64,000 nt of DNA from Muscardinus avellanarius. Its lineage: Eukaryota; Chordata; Mammalia; Rodentia; Gliridae. Shown one piece after another: positions 46,263 through 58,110 of this stretch. The stretch lies in the NCBI GenBank assembly GCA_963383645.1, contig OY726560.1:23972300-24036299 (forward strand), read 5' to 3'. Within the stretch, counting starts at the first letter, position 1. Every line of letters begins with the position of its first letter. The position numbers were made by a program, and so were the translations under genes. The notes beneath the pieces were generated by a model. That model was not told where the DNA came from. It searched no databases and saw nothing but the letters and a program-made list of their open reading frames with translations.

Positions 46263-48419
46263 ATTATTATAAAAAATATAGCTAAGATGCAGTGAGACCA
46301 ATGCTTTTAGAGTGACTGGTTGGGCTTCAGAATGAAGTCTGTGAGTGGGCTTCATAAGTGGAATTGATACCTTTACTTTAGAGATGCATCCCATGCGAAT
46401 AACTGTATAAGGACTTTTTTGTTTTTAATGATTTTTTTCTAAGTCCCATTATTTTCCATTTGCACAGAAAGAACAAAGTAAAATTTCAATTCGGAAATTT
46501 TATTTTGTGGTTTTTTTCTTTGGTGAACAAATCTTTGTCATTTTTTCTTCGTTGATGGGCTCAGTGAAATTTGAGTATTTTTGCAAAAGCTGTATCATCA
46601 AAGTCAAGATAAACAATTCATACATACAGTCCTACAAAAAAAATGGATGGCATAAGCACGGTGTTGTGTGGATGTACACACATACGCTATGCATAGTTTC
46701 ACCATTAATGAGTCTCTACCATGTTTCTCCTTTTTCTCTGCCACATATTCAATCACACCAGCAGGAGACATCTTGGATGAAGGTACTCATTATACTTACA
46801 TATGGTAGAAACATCAAGCTCCCTGGCAAAATGTTAAATTTAAATATGGTAATTTTTCAAATACTGAAAAAAAAATCAGGGCACCTTGCATGTGGGATAC
46901 CAAATTATACTTCAGATCTTCTCCCATGGTGTAGAAATCATTATAAAATTGGCCCAGTACATGTTTGCTGATGATTTTTACATTTCATTATTTTCAAGTT
47001 TATCTTGTTTCCTAGGACTAATAAAAATGAAAAACAAATGATCCTTAAAGTCTCAATTATCATTCTTTTTATATACTTCATAACAGTTTTATTTACCTCC
47101 AATGTTTCCTTTTTTCTTTGTTTTACCTAGTAGAATTATATGCTTCTTTTGCACTGCTCAAATAATTCCTGTGTATTCCGTAACACATTGCATTTTTCTT
47201 ACCTCTTTTTCAAGGAGACTATGAACTCCTTGAAGGTTTTTTTTAATATCTTTAATACTCAGAGCAGTGCCTAGCATCACTGCTGTCATCTGGATATACT
47301 GTTGTATAATGAGAGAGTAACAAAAGAAAGTACTTTCATTTTCTCTCTACCTTGTTAAGATCCTTGAGATGAAGCGAGATTGTGTCCTCAGGAAAATATT
47401 TGTAAGTAGCAGGGGCAACTGTTTGGTTTAACAATTTGCCTATATAGCCTACTAAAAATTCTGAACTTCCCAAGGGATATAAGTAAGTGATAAGTTTTTG
47501 TTGTTGTTGTCTTTTTGTTTCGGGTTGGAACATTTGAAGTGAACAGCTGGGACCATATCTTCCTTGCACTTTGTTCATATATAAGGAGAAATGAAAATTC
47601 TGAAAAGACATCTGTATTGTAAATCAAAATACATTGCTGAAATCAATGTTGAGTTGACATTCTGCTTGCAAATATTCTTTTGAGATTGGTTCTTGTAAAT
47701 CTCTTTCCCATCTGGTTTTTATGTCTGCTCTGGGACTCATGCACAAAGTTGTCTAGGATCTGCTCTGAATGTTGAAATAAAGTGCATGGTTTTTAATAAA
47801 AGTTTAGACGGGAGGGGAAGATACTGTCTTAGTCATTTCTAAACTGCTTTTATATCTTGTAGCTCAGATAAACTTTTGGAAACTTTGAGAAATATTTTCT
47901 TGGAATAAGAACTTATTTGAAGTCATGAAATAATCCTATGATACAAGTTATATTTTTGTGGAGAGCATTTGCTAGAAGGATAATTTTTATTTTTAAACAC
48001 AGGAAGAATGAGCAGTGGAGAAGGATTTGTGATTGCAATTTCCTCTGTTACCATAATTACACTATTTCCATTAAATTAATGATGGAAAGGAACAATTGTT
48101 TATATAAAGGTTTCTTTCCTTACTGGAAGCTAGTTAATTTGGGACTGTTAATCTCTTCTGAAATGACAAATTCAGTGTTGACAAAGGAACAAAATTCAGT
48201 CTGAGATGTGTCATAAGCAAGCTCATGATTATGCCTTAACATCTGGAATTGACACCCCTCCTTGAGTTTTATGAGAAATAGTGTTCTTAATGGACTCTCC
48301 AAGTAAGAAACAATCATCATTACCATCACATGACATTTCCTCAATTCTCTTTAATTGCAGGTCAGTGGTTAATCTCTACACAGCAGTCACCAAGGAAAAG
48401 GAGAAATCATCTTATACCT
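46263..48419. other. Intergenic; short L2 terminus
   Basis: About 47205-47290 resembles an L2 end ('ggagactatgaactccttga', 'agagcagtgcctagcatcac'). A 154-codon open frame at 46507-46971 has no recognisable domain, no upstream promoter and no splice context, and I treat it as chance. Nothing else is seen. Confidence 0.4.
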
Positions 48420-48790
48420 TAGAAACATGACATTGGTCCTGGGGTGGGAACAGGAGGGATAGTAAGTATTGTGTGCATACATATTCTTATCACAGCATAC
48501 CTCATTATACTGTATAATTATATTGCACCAATAAAGTATACTAAAATAAATAGATAAATACATTAAAAATAGGGAAAAGAGAAATAAAGAGCGAAGAGGG
48601 GGCATCATGAAAATTAGGAGATATACCAGTTGAGGTGTAGAAGTGGATTGGGGGAGAGGAAAAAGAAAGGGAAGAGGACGTGTGGGCTAGAAAACAGACC
48701 AAATAATGTGAGATGTATGTATGAATGTATCCCTATGAATCCCACTGTCATGCACAATTGCAATGCATCAATAAAAAATTAAAAAAATTC
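48420..48790 (+). mobile_element. Two successive L1 3' ends
   Basis: The first (about 48430-48560) ends 'attatattgcaccaataaag'. The second (about 48595-48790) has a purine-rich 3' UTR and ends 'tgcatcaataaaaaattaaa'. Both are plus strand and short, consistent with two separate 5'-truncated insertions or an internal duplication. Confidence 0.7.
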
Positions 48791-49956
48791 AGTCCTGTGC
48801 TGGCGGGAGATACAGGGATATATTAAGTCAACCATAGGACTGCCTTCTTTCTAGTGGAGTCCCCCTATCATTGCATTTTATGTTTGACCTCACTCACCCA
48901 AGACCTCATAGAAATGAACAAATCTACAGGTATATTATTTTATATTAAGGTTTTAGAGATTTAGTTTTAAAACCGAGTAGGACAAATCCATTAAGGCAAG
49001 AGTAGTATTTTAAAAGTTCTCCACTGATCCCTCATTTATCACTAGTGATTTCATAACTATCTTTAAAACCAGATGGCTTTTAGGGCTTGGCATCTGAATT
49101 CAGTGTTCTCTTTTGTTTTTGTTTAGATGTAGATCAATCATTTTCAAACTTTGAGGTCCATAAGAAAGAGATTTTTCAAGGGTAATTTTGTCTGCATATG
49201 CTTCTTACTTGTTGATTTAAGACTCTCACCTCTGCCTAAACGATCACTCTTTTGCCTGTGTTCCCCAAGCCTCCATATGCTAGAGGCAGTTTGACAGGAT
49301 ACCTGGTCCATGCTGTTCTTCAGCACAGATTTCTGGCTGTATCCCACATGAGACCATGTATTCTCCTGTGTATACTCATAGCACATTCACATGTGTGTTG
49401 ACTACATATGCATAATTAATGTCAATTTCTCTCAAGCTTAAGTGTAAGCTCAGAGTTCAGTCAGAACTCCATTCCCTAGACAATGATGTCACCATACACA
49501 TTATATTCCTTACAATTAAGTTCCCTTATAAAAGCCATAACTGTTTTATAAGTGCTTACAATTAAGATTTTCCAACATCACATAGGATTTAACTAATGGT
49601 CAGTGAGGGGCTCTCCCTCCTAATTTTGACCACTTTATCCAGACATTAAGTAATATATTCACCTGTGGTTATGCTGCATTCAAATTCTTCCCTATTAGGT
49701 TGTCAGTCTGTTTTTAACTCTGAAGGACATTGGATTTGTCCATTATCTGATGTCTCTATCCACCACTCGAAGCTCTTTCTACTGTTCATTACTAGACAGT
49801 CATCTGCTCATTACCCTATATTCTGTAAATATGATGACACTCGCTATGACATAAAATAGTCTCTTATTCTTATTTATATCACTTGTATCATTAATTTGAG
49901 CGAGTATGAACTTTTACTGTGACAGGTCAATTTTTTGTGACTATATTTAAACACAC

Positions 49957-49995
<39 letters not shown>

Positions 49996-50307
49996 GTGCT
50001 GTAGTAGGTCTGTAGGTTTGCTAGTGATCTTCTATAACAGAGTCTGTGCTCATGGATTTCAGGAGTTAGGATGGAGTTTGCAGGGGTCATTATAATGCCA
50101 GTCACTTTCTCTTCCTATTACACCAAGACATGCCCCCATTAAGATGGCTATAAAGACAATAAAAGCTAACTTAATATAGATCATGTCACTTCTGAAGTGG
50201 TCCCTATCCAAGATAATCGAAATCTCTCTGGCCCATTGAGAAGAACCATCATGTGATATAAATGATGTTAGTGGGTTACTGCTTTTGAGAAACTGATTTA
50301 TTTAAAT
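48791..50307. other. Intergenic with a (CA)n tract
   Basis: A (CA)n microsatellite at 49951-49993 is not attached to a SINE that I can see. I recognise no gene or named repeat in the rest. Confidence 0.45.
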
Positions 50308-50319
50308 AAATTTAGTACA

Positions 50320-50538
50320 AGCTGGGCATAGTGGCACAAGCTTATAATTCCCGTGCTTGGGAGGCAGAGACAGGAGGATCGCGCAGGTTCGAAGCCAGCC
50401 GCGCTGTCTTAAGATACCCTGTTTCCAAATAAACAAAAACTATAAAATATGTCTGAGAGTATAGCCCGGAGGTAGAAGGGTTTCCAGGAACCCCAGTACC
50501 ACCATAAATAAATAAATAAATAAATAAATTAATTAATT
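50320..50538 (+). repeat. Derived B1-dID SINE with TSD and (AAAT)n tail
   Basis: An 11-bp TSD 'aatttagtaca' lies at 50309-50319 and 50539-50549. It carries derived marks 'gatcgcgcaggttcgaagcc' and 'atagcccggaggtagaaggg'. The tail is (AAAT)n followed by (AATT)n. Confidence 0.93.
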
Positions 50539-50879
50539 AATTTAGTACAGCAGAAACATCCTTAAGTGAGGTGGTATAAGAACTTGCTTATAAGGTGAAT
50601 ACTTTTTGGAGCTTATACTAAACACCTGAATAAATAGGTAGATATCCTTCCTAGTGGAACCTCAAACATCTGGGCAAATGTGTGGAGTGGAAAGAAGCAG
50701 TTCAAAGGGAGCAATAGTGTTAGGTGGTCATTCTATCCAAGCCACTTTCAAAGGTCAAAGATAGGGATCCGATGAATGATACATTTAAAACGAGTGGTTA
50801 AGGAGGGCTGGAGATGGCTGAACCAATTCATCCTGAAGAGACACAGTGCACAGATCCTACAGAGAGCCTCATAGCTTCC

Positions 50880-51300
50880 ATGGTGACATGCAAGCTTCTG
50901 CATAGCCAAAGTAGTTCTCAGCAGCAGAAACCATGCAGGAGGAATCACAATGCCTGACTTTAAACTATACTACAAAGCCATAGTAATAAAATCAGCTTGG
51001 TACTGGCACAAAAGCAGATACCTAGACCAATGTAGCAGAATAGAAGATACAGAAACAAATCTGTATACTTACAGCCAGTTGATTTTTGACAAAGGGGCCT
51101 AAAGCATACACTGGAAAAAATAGCCTCTTCAACAAATGGTGTTGGCAGATCTGATGAACTATATGCAGAAAAGTGGAAATGAACTCAACTTTCTCACCCT
51201 GCACAAGAGTCAATTCAAGATGGATCAAGGACTTGCAAGTTAGACCAGAGACCTCGAAGTTCCTTGAAGAGGGCATAAGTCCAACACTGCAACACTGCCT
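50880..51300 (+). mobile_element. L1 ORF2 fragment without a 3' end
   Basis: 'cagaaaccatgcaggaggaa', 'actacaaagccatagtaata', 'gttgatttttgacaaagggg', 'agatggatcaaggacttgca' are consecutive L1 ORF2 blocks. It stops at about 51300 without 3' UTR or tail, so it was truncated at the 3' side by deletion or rearrangement. Confidence 0.8.
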
Positions 51301-52669
51301 GTGGTTGTGAGACTCTGCCTTTTCCCTCCCAACCTTCCCCTCACCTCCTTACTGCCTGGCCTGGTCCCATCATCCCTGGGAAGGAAGGAAGGTGGGGTTG
51401 GGGGCTTCCAAATATCAGTCTAGTGAAATAATGTTCTCTGTTCTTTGGGCTTCCTTTCCTTCCTCACATTCCTGGACAAGCCTGCCTGTTTGATCTGCTC
51501 AGAGAAATATTTACTTTCTCTGACCTTAAGGCATCACACTTGGCCGAGGTGTGAGCTCCCTCTTCATAACCTGTGGCCTCTGAAGGCCCATCTGGGCAGT
51601 AAGTGGTGGGGAGTGGCTAAGCTATCCAGGCCTTTGCTTCAGAAACAACCAGCAAGTGCAGCCCCTGTTTCTTTTCTCTTCTGATCATGCACTGTGCTAG
51701 ACACAGTCATTTCTTTTTAAAAAATGCTTTTATTTGTGCACTGTAGTCTTGCATCATAAAGTAGTTCAGAGTGACATACATCCACACAGATATTGAAATT
51801 GGCATTGATAATGCTATAGCTTTTATCATCGTATGCTCTCTTGTGCTGAGCTGTGGACCTGTTCCCTCTTTTCTGTCTCAGTCTAGGCCCTCAAGATATT
51901 TTTGCCTACCTTTCTTAACTTGTATGCACAATAATCATTATTTTTAAAAAATCTTATTTATACCTCCATCTCAATGACCAAGCCCCATATTTCATCCAAC
52001 ATTTCAGATAAGATAATAATAACTCATGCAATTGTGAGGGTCTTGGATCTTCAGGGAGCCAGGAATTCTGCCATAAGGTGTTAGAGACTTGATAAACATT
52101 CAAAATTTTATGTCAGAGCATTGACAAGTAGAATAAAAGCAGTTGTAGGTGAATGCAAATAGCCACTTCAGAAGAGGAAGACATGAAAGAAAAATAGTTC
52201 TAAATATGAGATAGAGGATCGGTGAGAAGTGAGAAATCCTAATAAAACAAAAAGAAAAGTATTTCCTTTGAACATGCCAGGTTGATCCTAATAAGAAAGA
52301 CTAGGAATCAGTAATGCTATTTATATCATATTACATAATTATGTTGGACAGTTCTTTAGGAAGATATACTAGTTTTTATTCTCACTGGTGAGCTCAGTTT
52401 TCAGATAATTCTTGTTCATCTCCATAAAGGCACATTAGAGAACTACTTTAGTATTGGTGTCCACAGAGATGTTTATCAGGCTTGACCCTAACTAGCTTCC
52501 CTAACTTCTGAAGTCAAGATACTTATGATCTGTCCAGTGGGCCATGTAAATATTACTCTTGCAAAATTCTGCATGTTGGAGTCTTATTTCTGTCTGGATG
52601 TACTTTAATGTGCTGTGGAGTATGTTAGACTTTCTTAATTCTCGGTCTCTATCTCTTTCTCTCTCCTCT
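51301..52669. other. Intergenic; possible antisense L1 terminus
   Basis: About 51715-51900 resembles the complement of an L1 3' end ('atgcttttatttgtgcactg', then 'agagtgacatacatccacac'), with low certainty. Segment 51310-51690 is GC-richer and has an open frame of 79 codons without recognisable homology. Confidence 0.4.
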
Positions 52670-52868
52670 CTCTTTTTGTGGTACTAGGGATTGAACTCAG
52701 AGGCATTCTACCTCTGAATCATACCCCAACCCTTTCTTTTGTTTTGAAACAGGGTCTCTCTAGGTTGATGGGAGTCTCGATAAGTTGCTGAGACTGATCA
52801 GAAACCTGTGACTCTCCTGTCCCAGCCTCCAAAAACTGGGATTATGGGCTTGCACTGTGATGTCTGGC
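52670..52868 (-). repeat. B1-dID SINE
   Basis: Antisense copy: 'gtggtactagggattgaact', 'ttttgaaacagggtctctct', ending 'gcactgtgatgtctggct'. It is moderately diverged. Confidence 0.9.
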
Positions 52869-53689
52869 TTATTGTCTGTATCTGAAGCAGTGAAGATAGA
52901 ACTCATGCTTATTGACCTAGAACCTTGCATCAGAATGGCCATTTCTCCCACTCCTAGGTATTGTTAGTGTGCTGTTCATCTAATAGTTTTATAATAAAGA
53001 AATGTTTACTTCTAAATACTATACTGAGTCTTCCTTCTTACCTGTCTTGAATTTGAAGAATTTTATAATTTTTGTACTCCTGTGCTTCAATCTGTAGTTA
53101 CCAAATTATCTAACAAAAATTAAGTTATACTCCTAATTTAGAGATTTCAGTTTGGTTAAATGCTTGAAGCTATATGGGATGCTATCATCTGCATTTCATA
53201 ACCCTTTTATGATATAATCCAGTGACCATTCTTACCCAATTTCAGTGAAAACACATGTGCAGTTAGGAAGGTGAGAAGAGTTCAGAGTTCAATGTCAGAT
53301 CTTCTATGTGCATTTGGAGAAATAAATTAGCTTCTTTGGATCTATGCTTCAGTATTTTAAAATATATAGTCATAGCAGTTAACATTCACTTATTTCTTCA
53401 TATATTTATTGTGTTCCTTCTATCTTCTACACAGTGAAATTTTTTCCCCAGAGATACAACATTGAACTAGATAGACAATATCCTTCTCTTCCTAGGCTAT
53501 ACTGTATAGTATATGAAAAAGATAAATAATCAGGTGATTATGAAATAGTGAAATTGATACAAATTAAAGCACTTATTCAAAGACCTTGTGCTGCTAATTT
53601 TACCAGTCTTCCAAGTAGATTGCCAATTATTTACATTTCTTTGAATTTGTTATCTGCTCTCCATTGTCTCTGTCTCTAAACATGTTTCT
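52869..53689. other. Intergenic, nothing certain
   Basis: A MIR-like scrap may lie at 53270-53390. No gene is seen. Confidence 0.35.
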
Positions 53690-53695
53690 ACTTTC

Positions 53696-54221
53696 TGTCG
53701 CGTCCCTAGGGCTCTGACCAGCAGAGCCTAGGGAAGAAACACACGAACGCCGACTCTGTTGATGAAGCTCCTTCCTCTTTAATGCTCTCTCAACACCCTC
53801 TCAGGTAAAAACAACATCAGTCTTCTATCCTCTCCCTCATCACTCCACCAACCCTCCTTCTGGCACTCTACGTCTCTGCTGCAGCACACACCGGTCACAG
53901 TGGTGGCTTTGTGAACATGTCCGTCCGAGCTCGGAGCAAGGAGCAGTCCGCCAAGGAACTGCACTTCCTGTCCACCAACCCTCTTAGCTCCGCCGGCTAG
54001 GGCATGCGCGCTTTTTAACCTTCTCCTGGGCGGGCAGGTGGTAGCACGAGGCGCTGCGTCACTAATCATCCGTAAGGCGCCTGATAGGGCTCACTGCGCA
54101 GGCTCAGGGCACCGCCAGCCTCGTGAGCCTCGTGACTTGGCAACATGCCTAGGTGCCATCTTGAGTCCACGCTGGCAACAAGCCTGGGTGCCATCTTGGT
54201 CCAGCCGAGTGGGCCCCGACA
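53696..54221 (-). mobile_element. ERVK-like (betaretroviral) solo LTR with 6-bp TSD
   Basis: The 526-bp element begins TGTCGGGGCC and ends GGGACGCGACA on the minus strand. It is flanked by the perfect 6-bp direct repeat 'actttc' (53690-53695 and 54222-54227). TG...CA ends and a 6-bp duplication are typical of class II (ERVK/IAP-like) insertions. On the minus strand there is a TTAAAAA TATA-like box (complement of 54012-54018) and an ATTAAA poly(A) signal (complement of 53778-53783). CpGs are dense and retained. Two 31-32-bp units in U3 each carry AAGATGGC. There is no internal region, so recombination between LTRs probably removed the provirus. Confidence 0.93.
54137..54202 (-). promoter_or_regulatory. 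Duplicated YY1-like motif in LTR U3
   Basis: Two adjacent units (54137-54168 and 54172-54202) share 'tggcaaca.gcct.ggtgcc'. Each carries AAGATGGC on the minus strand (complement of 54155-54162 and 54190-54197), the core of a YY1 site. The spacing is 35 bp. Confidence 0.7.
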
Positions 54222-54227
54222 ACTTTC

Positions 54228-55789
54228 TAGAATAACATTTACTCTATTCTTTACCTAGGCAATGCCTAAATAGTCTTCAGGGTCCAGACTGAGCACTGCA
54301 TCTCAGGGAAACCTTGAGTCTGAGTGTGTTTTGCAAAGGCGCTTCGAGTGCTCCTTGTCCTCATAGACATCCGTCAACCCTAGTAGCTTGGTGTTATTTA
54401 TCAAAACTACCGTTAAGGTCTGAACTCAGTAAGTGCAATAATTTCATCCTTTATCTTTTTATTTCAAGAATACAGTATAATGTTCAGCAAATGTTCTATA
54501 CATTTTTATCATATGAATATCAAACCTCTATCAAACATCAGGACTGTGAAGTGACTTACTTTAATTATCTAATTTAATTTTTTGCAATATCTCCATTACT
54601 GTGTTTGTACTATTAGATTCTTCTTTATAAATAAAGAAACTGAAGTTCACCAAAGCTCAAGTCATTTCTCAAGCAAGAGAATAAAACCGGAATTTGAATC
54701 TGGTTTCCTAAAGGTTTCTCTCTTGTAGTCTACCACTGCATGAAAATCATGACTTTTATTGCACTAACATTTGTGCTTGGAGATGAGGGAGTGGTTGTAA
54801 AGGAGTTACTTTCTCTGAGAGGAAATAAGGCTAATGATTTTTTAGGCAATATTTGCATAAGTTGGTATAAAAGTACCCCCAGGTAATTTGGCTCAATATG
54901 GGAAGAAACAACATATTTCTTCAAGTGAACAGATGTCTATGCATAAATATTCTGTAAAGCAAGGTCTTAGTAGGGCCTAATCTACATACCTTTTGAATAT
55001 ATATATGTATGAATATATATGTATATCGTATGTACATATATATTCAGGCATGTATGTATGTATGTATAGCAATATGATCTATAGATACATAAAAATTATC
55101 TAGGATACTAGAAAGAAACACAGAAAGAGATGAGAAGACTTGATAGTGAGGGTTCTGAGGATAATAGAATACAAATAGAAATAGGGTTATGCAGTCTTTA
55201 GGAAACGTTTTATCATTATGAAATACAAACTCTGGGAGTGGGCAGTTCTTATCCCAATAAGATATCCAGAGGCAGTTGAAGGTGTTCTGCTGACCAGAGA
55301 CAAACTATATCTTCATTTAAAGGCAGAACTCCCAAGTTTTCACTTGACTAGACTTTACAGGATTCAACTCAAATATGGTAACAATATAATTTTCCTTGCT
55401 TGTAAAAGTTTCCCATATACTCAGGTATCCAGACAAAATCCTAGATCCTTTGTAGGCAGAGACAGTGGCATTTAAGAAATACGGACACTTCTGCCCCAAC
55501 CCCAATGTTTGTGCTATTGAAAACCCTCATATTCTGCAAAATTGAACACTGAATATAACAAGGCTAATGAAGAAAATAAGGGTGGTAAAAAAAACCTAAA
55601 ATTTGACAAGTATAATACTAAAAATGAATTACAATAAAAATATTGATATAGATAGTGTTAATAGTATTGGCACCTTTCTTGAGAGTCAATTGGTCACTAG
55701 CAGCCTTAAATCCTGGAGCTTTTTGTTCGTTGAAGATGGAGGCCTCCCAATATGAATTATTTTATCAAACCTCCAGTTTATGTTGGACC
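54228..55789. other. Intergenic; MIR fragment and TA-rich microsatellite
   Basis: About 54590-54740 resembles MIR ('ataaataaagaaactgaagt', 'agtcatttctcaagcaagag', 'gaatttgaatctggtttcct'). About 54998-55070 is a TA/TATG microsatellite. No gene is seen. Confidence 0.45.
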
Positions 55790-56265
55790 TGTCGGCCCCC
55801 AGGAAGCACACACACTCCCAGTAATCACTCACAGGCAGAAGTCAATGCAATTTGCAAGAGGTTTTATTATGTCCAGCGCTGGGGTCGCCTCTCAAGTTGA
55901 GGAATCGACTCTTAGCAACAGATGTGGGCAGTTTTTATACACTTTAATTACAGAGGTGCGGTTACCATTAGGTGTTTTATTATCATTGGTTCTTATTTTT
56001 AATCTGTCTCAGGATTGGGTGGTTTGGCCAGAGATATCATTTTTTAGCTCTAATGACAGTTTGTGGTAACCAAGGTTCTGTTATTCTGGTGAGTGGAAAG
56101 TCCCTGAATTGTTACTTTTGTCTTCTAACAACGGTTGATGGGGAGCTAGTTCCTGGAACACAGGGAGGTAAAGTCCTAGTAACGGCAAGTCCCAGTACCT
56201 GCAAACAGGGGCACTGGGGCGGAAAGTTCCGAATGCCAAGGTGGTTGGGGTACTGGGGTCCTACA
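55790..56265 (-). mobile_element. Second ERVK-like LTR
   Basis: On the minus strand it runs from TGTAGGACCCC to GGGGGCCGACA. TATAAAAA lies at the complement of 55932-55939 and AATAAA at the complement of 55863-55868, about 70 bp apart, as in a compact betaretroviral LTR with a short R region. No matching 6-bp repeat flanks it ('tggacc' left, 'ctatct' right). I therefore cannot exclude that one boundary is wrong or that it is part of a rearranged provirus. It is not the same LTR family as 53696-54221. Confidence 0.7.
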
Positions 56266-56430
56266 CTATCTGATATGTAGTGTCTTTAATTCATCCATTG
56301 TTTTAATTAACCATGGATTACATCCGTTAACATCTATCATTTCTTAACCTGTGTCAGCAGCTTCACCAGTGAGTTTAACAGTTGAATATGTAAATATGTT
56401 CTTAAAGCACAGAGGAAAGGGCTTTTGTAG
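56266..56430. other. Intergenic, nothing recognised
   Basis: Short unique stretch between the LTR and the next SINE. Confidence 0.35.
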
Positions 56431-56446
56431 ATTTTTAAACATTTTT

Positions 56447-56643
56447 TTTTTTTTTGGTGGTACTGGGGTTCCTGGAAACCCTTCTACCTCTGGGCTACAC
56501 TCCCAGACCTATTTTTATACATTTAAAAAATTTGGAAACAGGGTCTCTTAAGCCAGCTCTTTGGCTGGCTTTGAACCTGCATGATCCTCTTGTCTCCACC
56601 TCCCAAGTGCAGGGATTACAAGCATGCACCACCATGCCTGGGA
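56447..56643 (-). repeat. Derived B1-dID SINE with 16-bp TSD
   Basis: A perfect 16-bp TSD 'atttttaaacattttt' lies at 56431-56446 and 56644-56659. The antisense copy has the derived spelling 'ggggttcctggaaacccttc' and 'ctcttaagccagctctttgg'. Confidence 0.93.
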
Positions 56644-56659
56644 ATTTTTAAACATTTTT

Positions 56660-57054
56660 AAAAAAATGTTCATGTACAACTCTGCCTTTAATTTTGACAA
56701 AGTTTGCTCTGGATAACATTAAAACATTAAGATAGTGAGGAACCAAATACAAGAACTAACATTACTTCTGTGTTATAATAACATATTTTCCTGTTTATTA
56801 GTCATATATGGTGTAATTTACATCAAGTAATTGGTGTTTTACAAGAAGAGATTTTCCTAGTTCATGAGATGTGTAAGTTTCCAACATCATGTAATGAGTG
56901 TTAGATTAGTCTATGCAAAATTCTGTCTCAGTGACTACTTTCAGAACCTGTTTTATCTTAAGCCATGCCAGTGTTATATAAGAGTAACACAGCAAAGAAG
57001 ATTTTGCTTACAGACTACTTGCAGAGGGTAGCCATGTGTGGTGGAGGTGGGTTT
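56660..57054. other. Intergenic, nothing recognised
   Basis: AT-rich unique sequence. Confidence 0.35.
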
Positions 57055-57068
57055 TAAGAAAGGATCAG

Positions 57069-57257
57069 GGGTGAGGTGCTGTGGCACATGCCTGTAATCC
57101 CAGTACTTGTGAGGCTAAGATAGGAGGATGCCACATTTGAGGACAGCCTTAGCAATGTCGCAAGACATTCATTAACCTAGAGAAATGATATTTTTAAACA
57201 AAAAGTGATGGGGTTGTAGTTTGGTGATAGGACACTAGATTCGTTCAATCCCCAGTA

Positions 57258-57299
<42 letters not shown>

Positions 57300-57313
57300 A
57301 CACACACACATGG
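57069..57313 (+). repeat. B1-dID SINE with 14-bp TSD and (CA)n tail
   Basis: A perfect 14-bp TSD 'taagaaaggatcag' lies at 57055-57068 and 57314-57327. The body is diverged ('gtgctgtggcacatgcctgt', 'gggttgtagtttggtgatag'). The (CA)n tail (57256-57309) is within the TSD. Confidence 0.93.
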
Positions 57314-57589
57314 TAAGAAAGGATCAGATGCTGCTTCAGGAAAGAAAAAAAACAAAAACAAAAACAAAAAACTAAACACTTCTATAATCCCAATGAGTAG
57401 TTTTAACAGTGCTACTAAATTGTTTTACATCAAATAATCATTGATGCTAATATTTCTTCTCCAATTAGACTTTCCTTTTTTCTTTCTTTCTACATTTCCT
57501 TGCTTTCTCTTCTTTATTTGTTTTTATTTTCACTAGCTTCCTTTCACCTTTATGTCTTTCCCCTTCATTCACTACATATTAAACATTGC

Positions 57590-58110
57590 CATGTACTAGG
57601 AATGCTGCTGGGCTTTAAAGATGAAATGAGGAATGCAAGCTGAGGCTAGATTATTTGGGGGAGATAAGTATTAGACACATAATCATACATACACATATAA
57701 ATCAATGGGTGATGAATATTACTCAGGAGAAGAGCTATAAAAATGCAAGAGGAAGAAAGTACCTTACTCAGATATGTCATTCAGATGTCCTTGAAGAAAT
57801 AAACTTAGAAGAATGAGTGGGATTATATAGATGATGAGAAAAGAGCCTCCTGACAAGAAATTGCTTCTGCAAAGACCCTGAAACCTGGATGGCCGTATTG
57901 CTTAAGAGAGACTTGAAGGGAATACATATGTTTGAAAGACAGAGCTTGGAGGGGTTCGGGGGTAGAGTCAGATATTGCAGGGCCTGAATATTCTGGGCTG
58001 GCATAAAGATTCACATCTTTTATCCCAGAGAAACAGGACCTACTGAAATGTTTGAAACCAGGAGATCTATGATATAACCAGATTTCTGTTTAGCAAATGA
58101 ATCTCTGACC
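57590..58110 (-). mobile_element. L2 LINE 3' region
   Basis: On the plus strand this is the complement of an L2 3' part: 'gccatgtactaggaatgctg', 'agagcctcctgacaagaaat', 'gatattgcagggcctgaata'. It is similar in layout to 13590-14200 and 28430-28720. Confidence 0.55.

Noticed and set aside
46507..46971. 154-codon open frame on the plus strand
   Set aside because: No recognised domain, no splice or promoter context, low-complexity hydrophobic start, and AT-rich intergenic DNA. A frame of this length is expected by chance in 64 kb.
53779..54235. Open frames and GC-rich block that could look like a gene promoter and exon
   Set aside because: The block is exactly delimited by LTR termini and a 6-bp TSD, so the CpG-rich island is an LTR.
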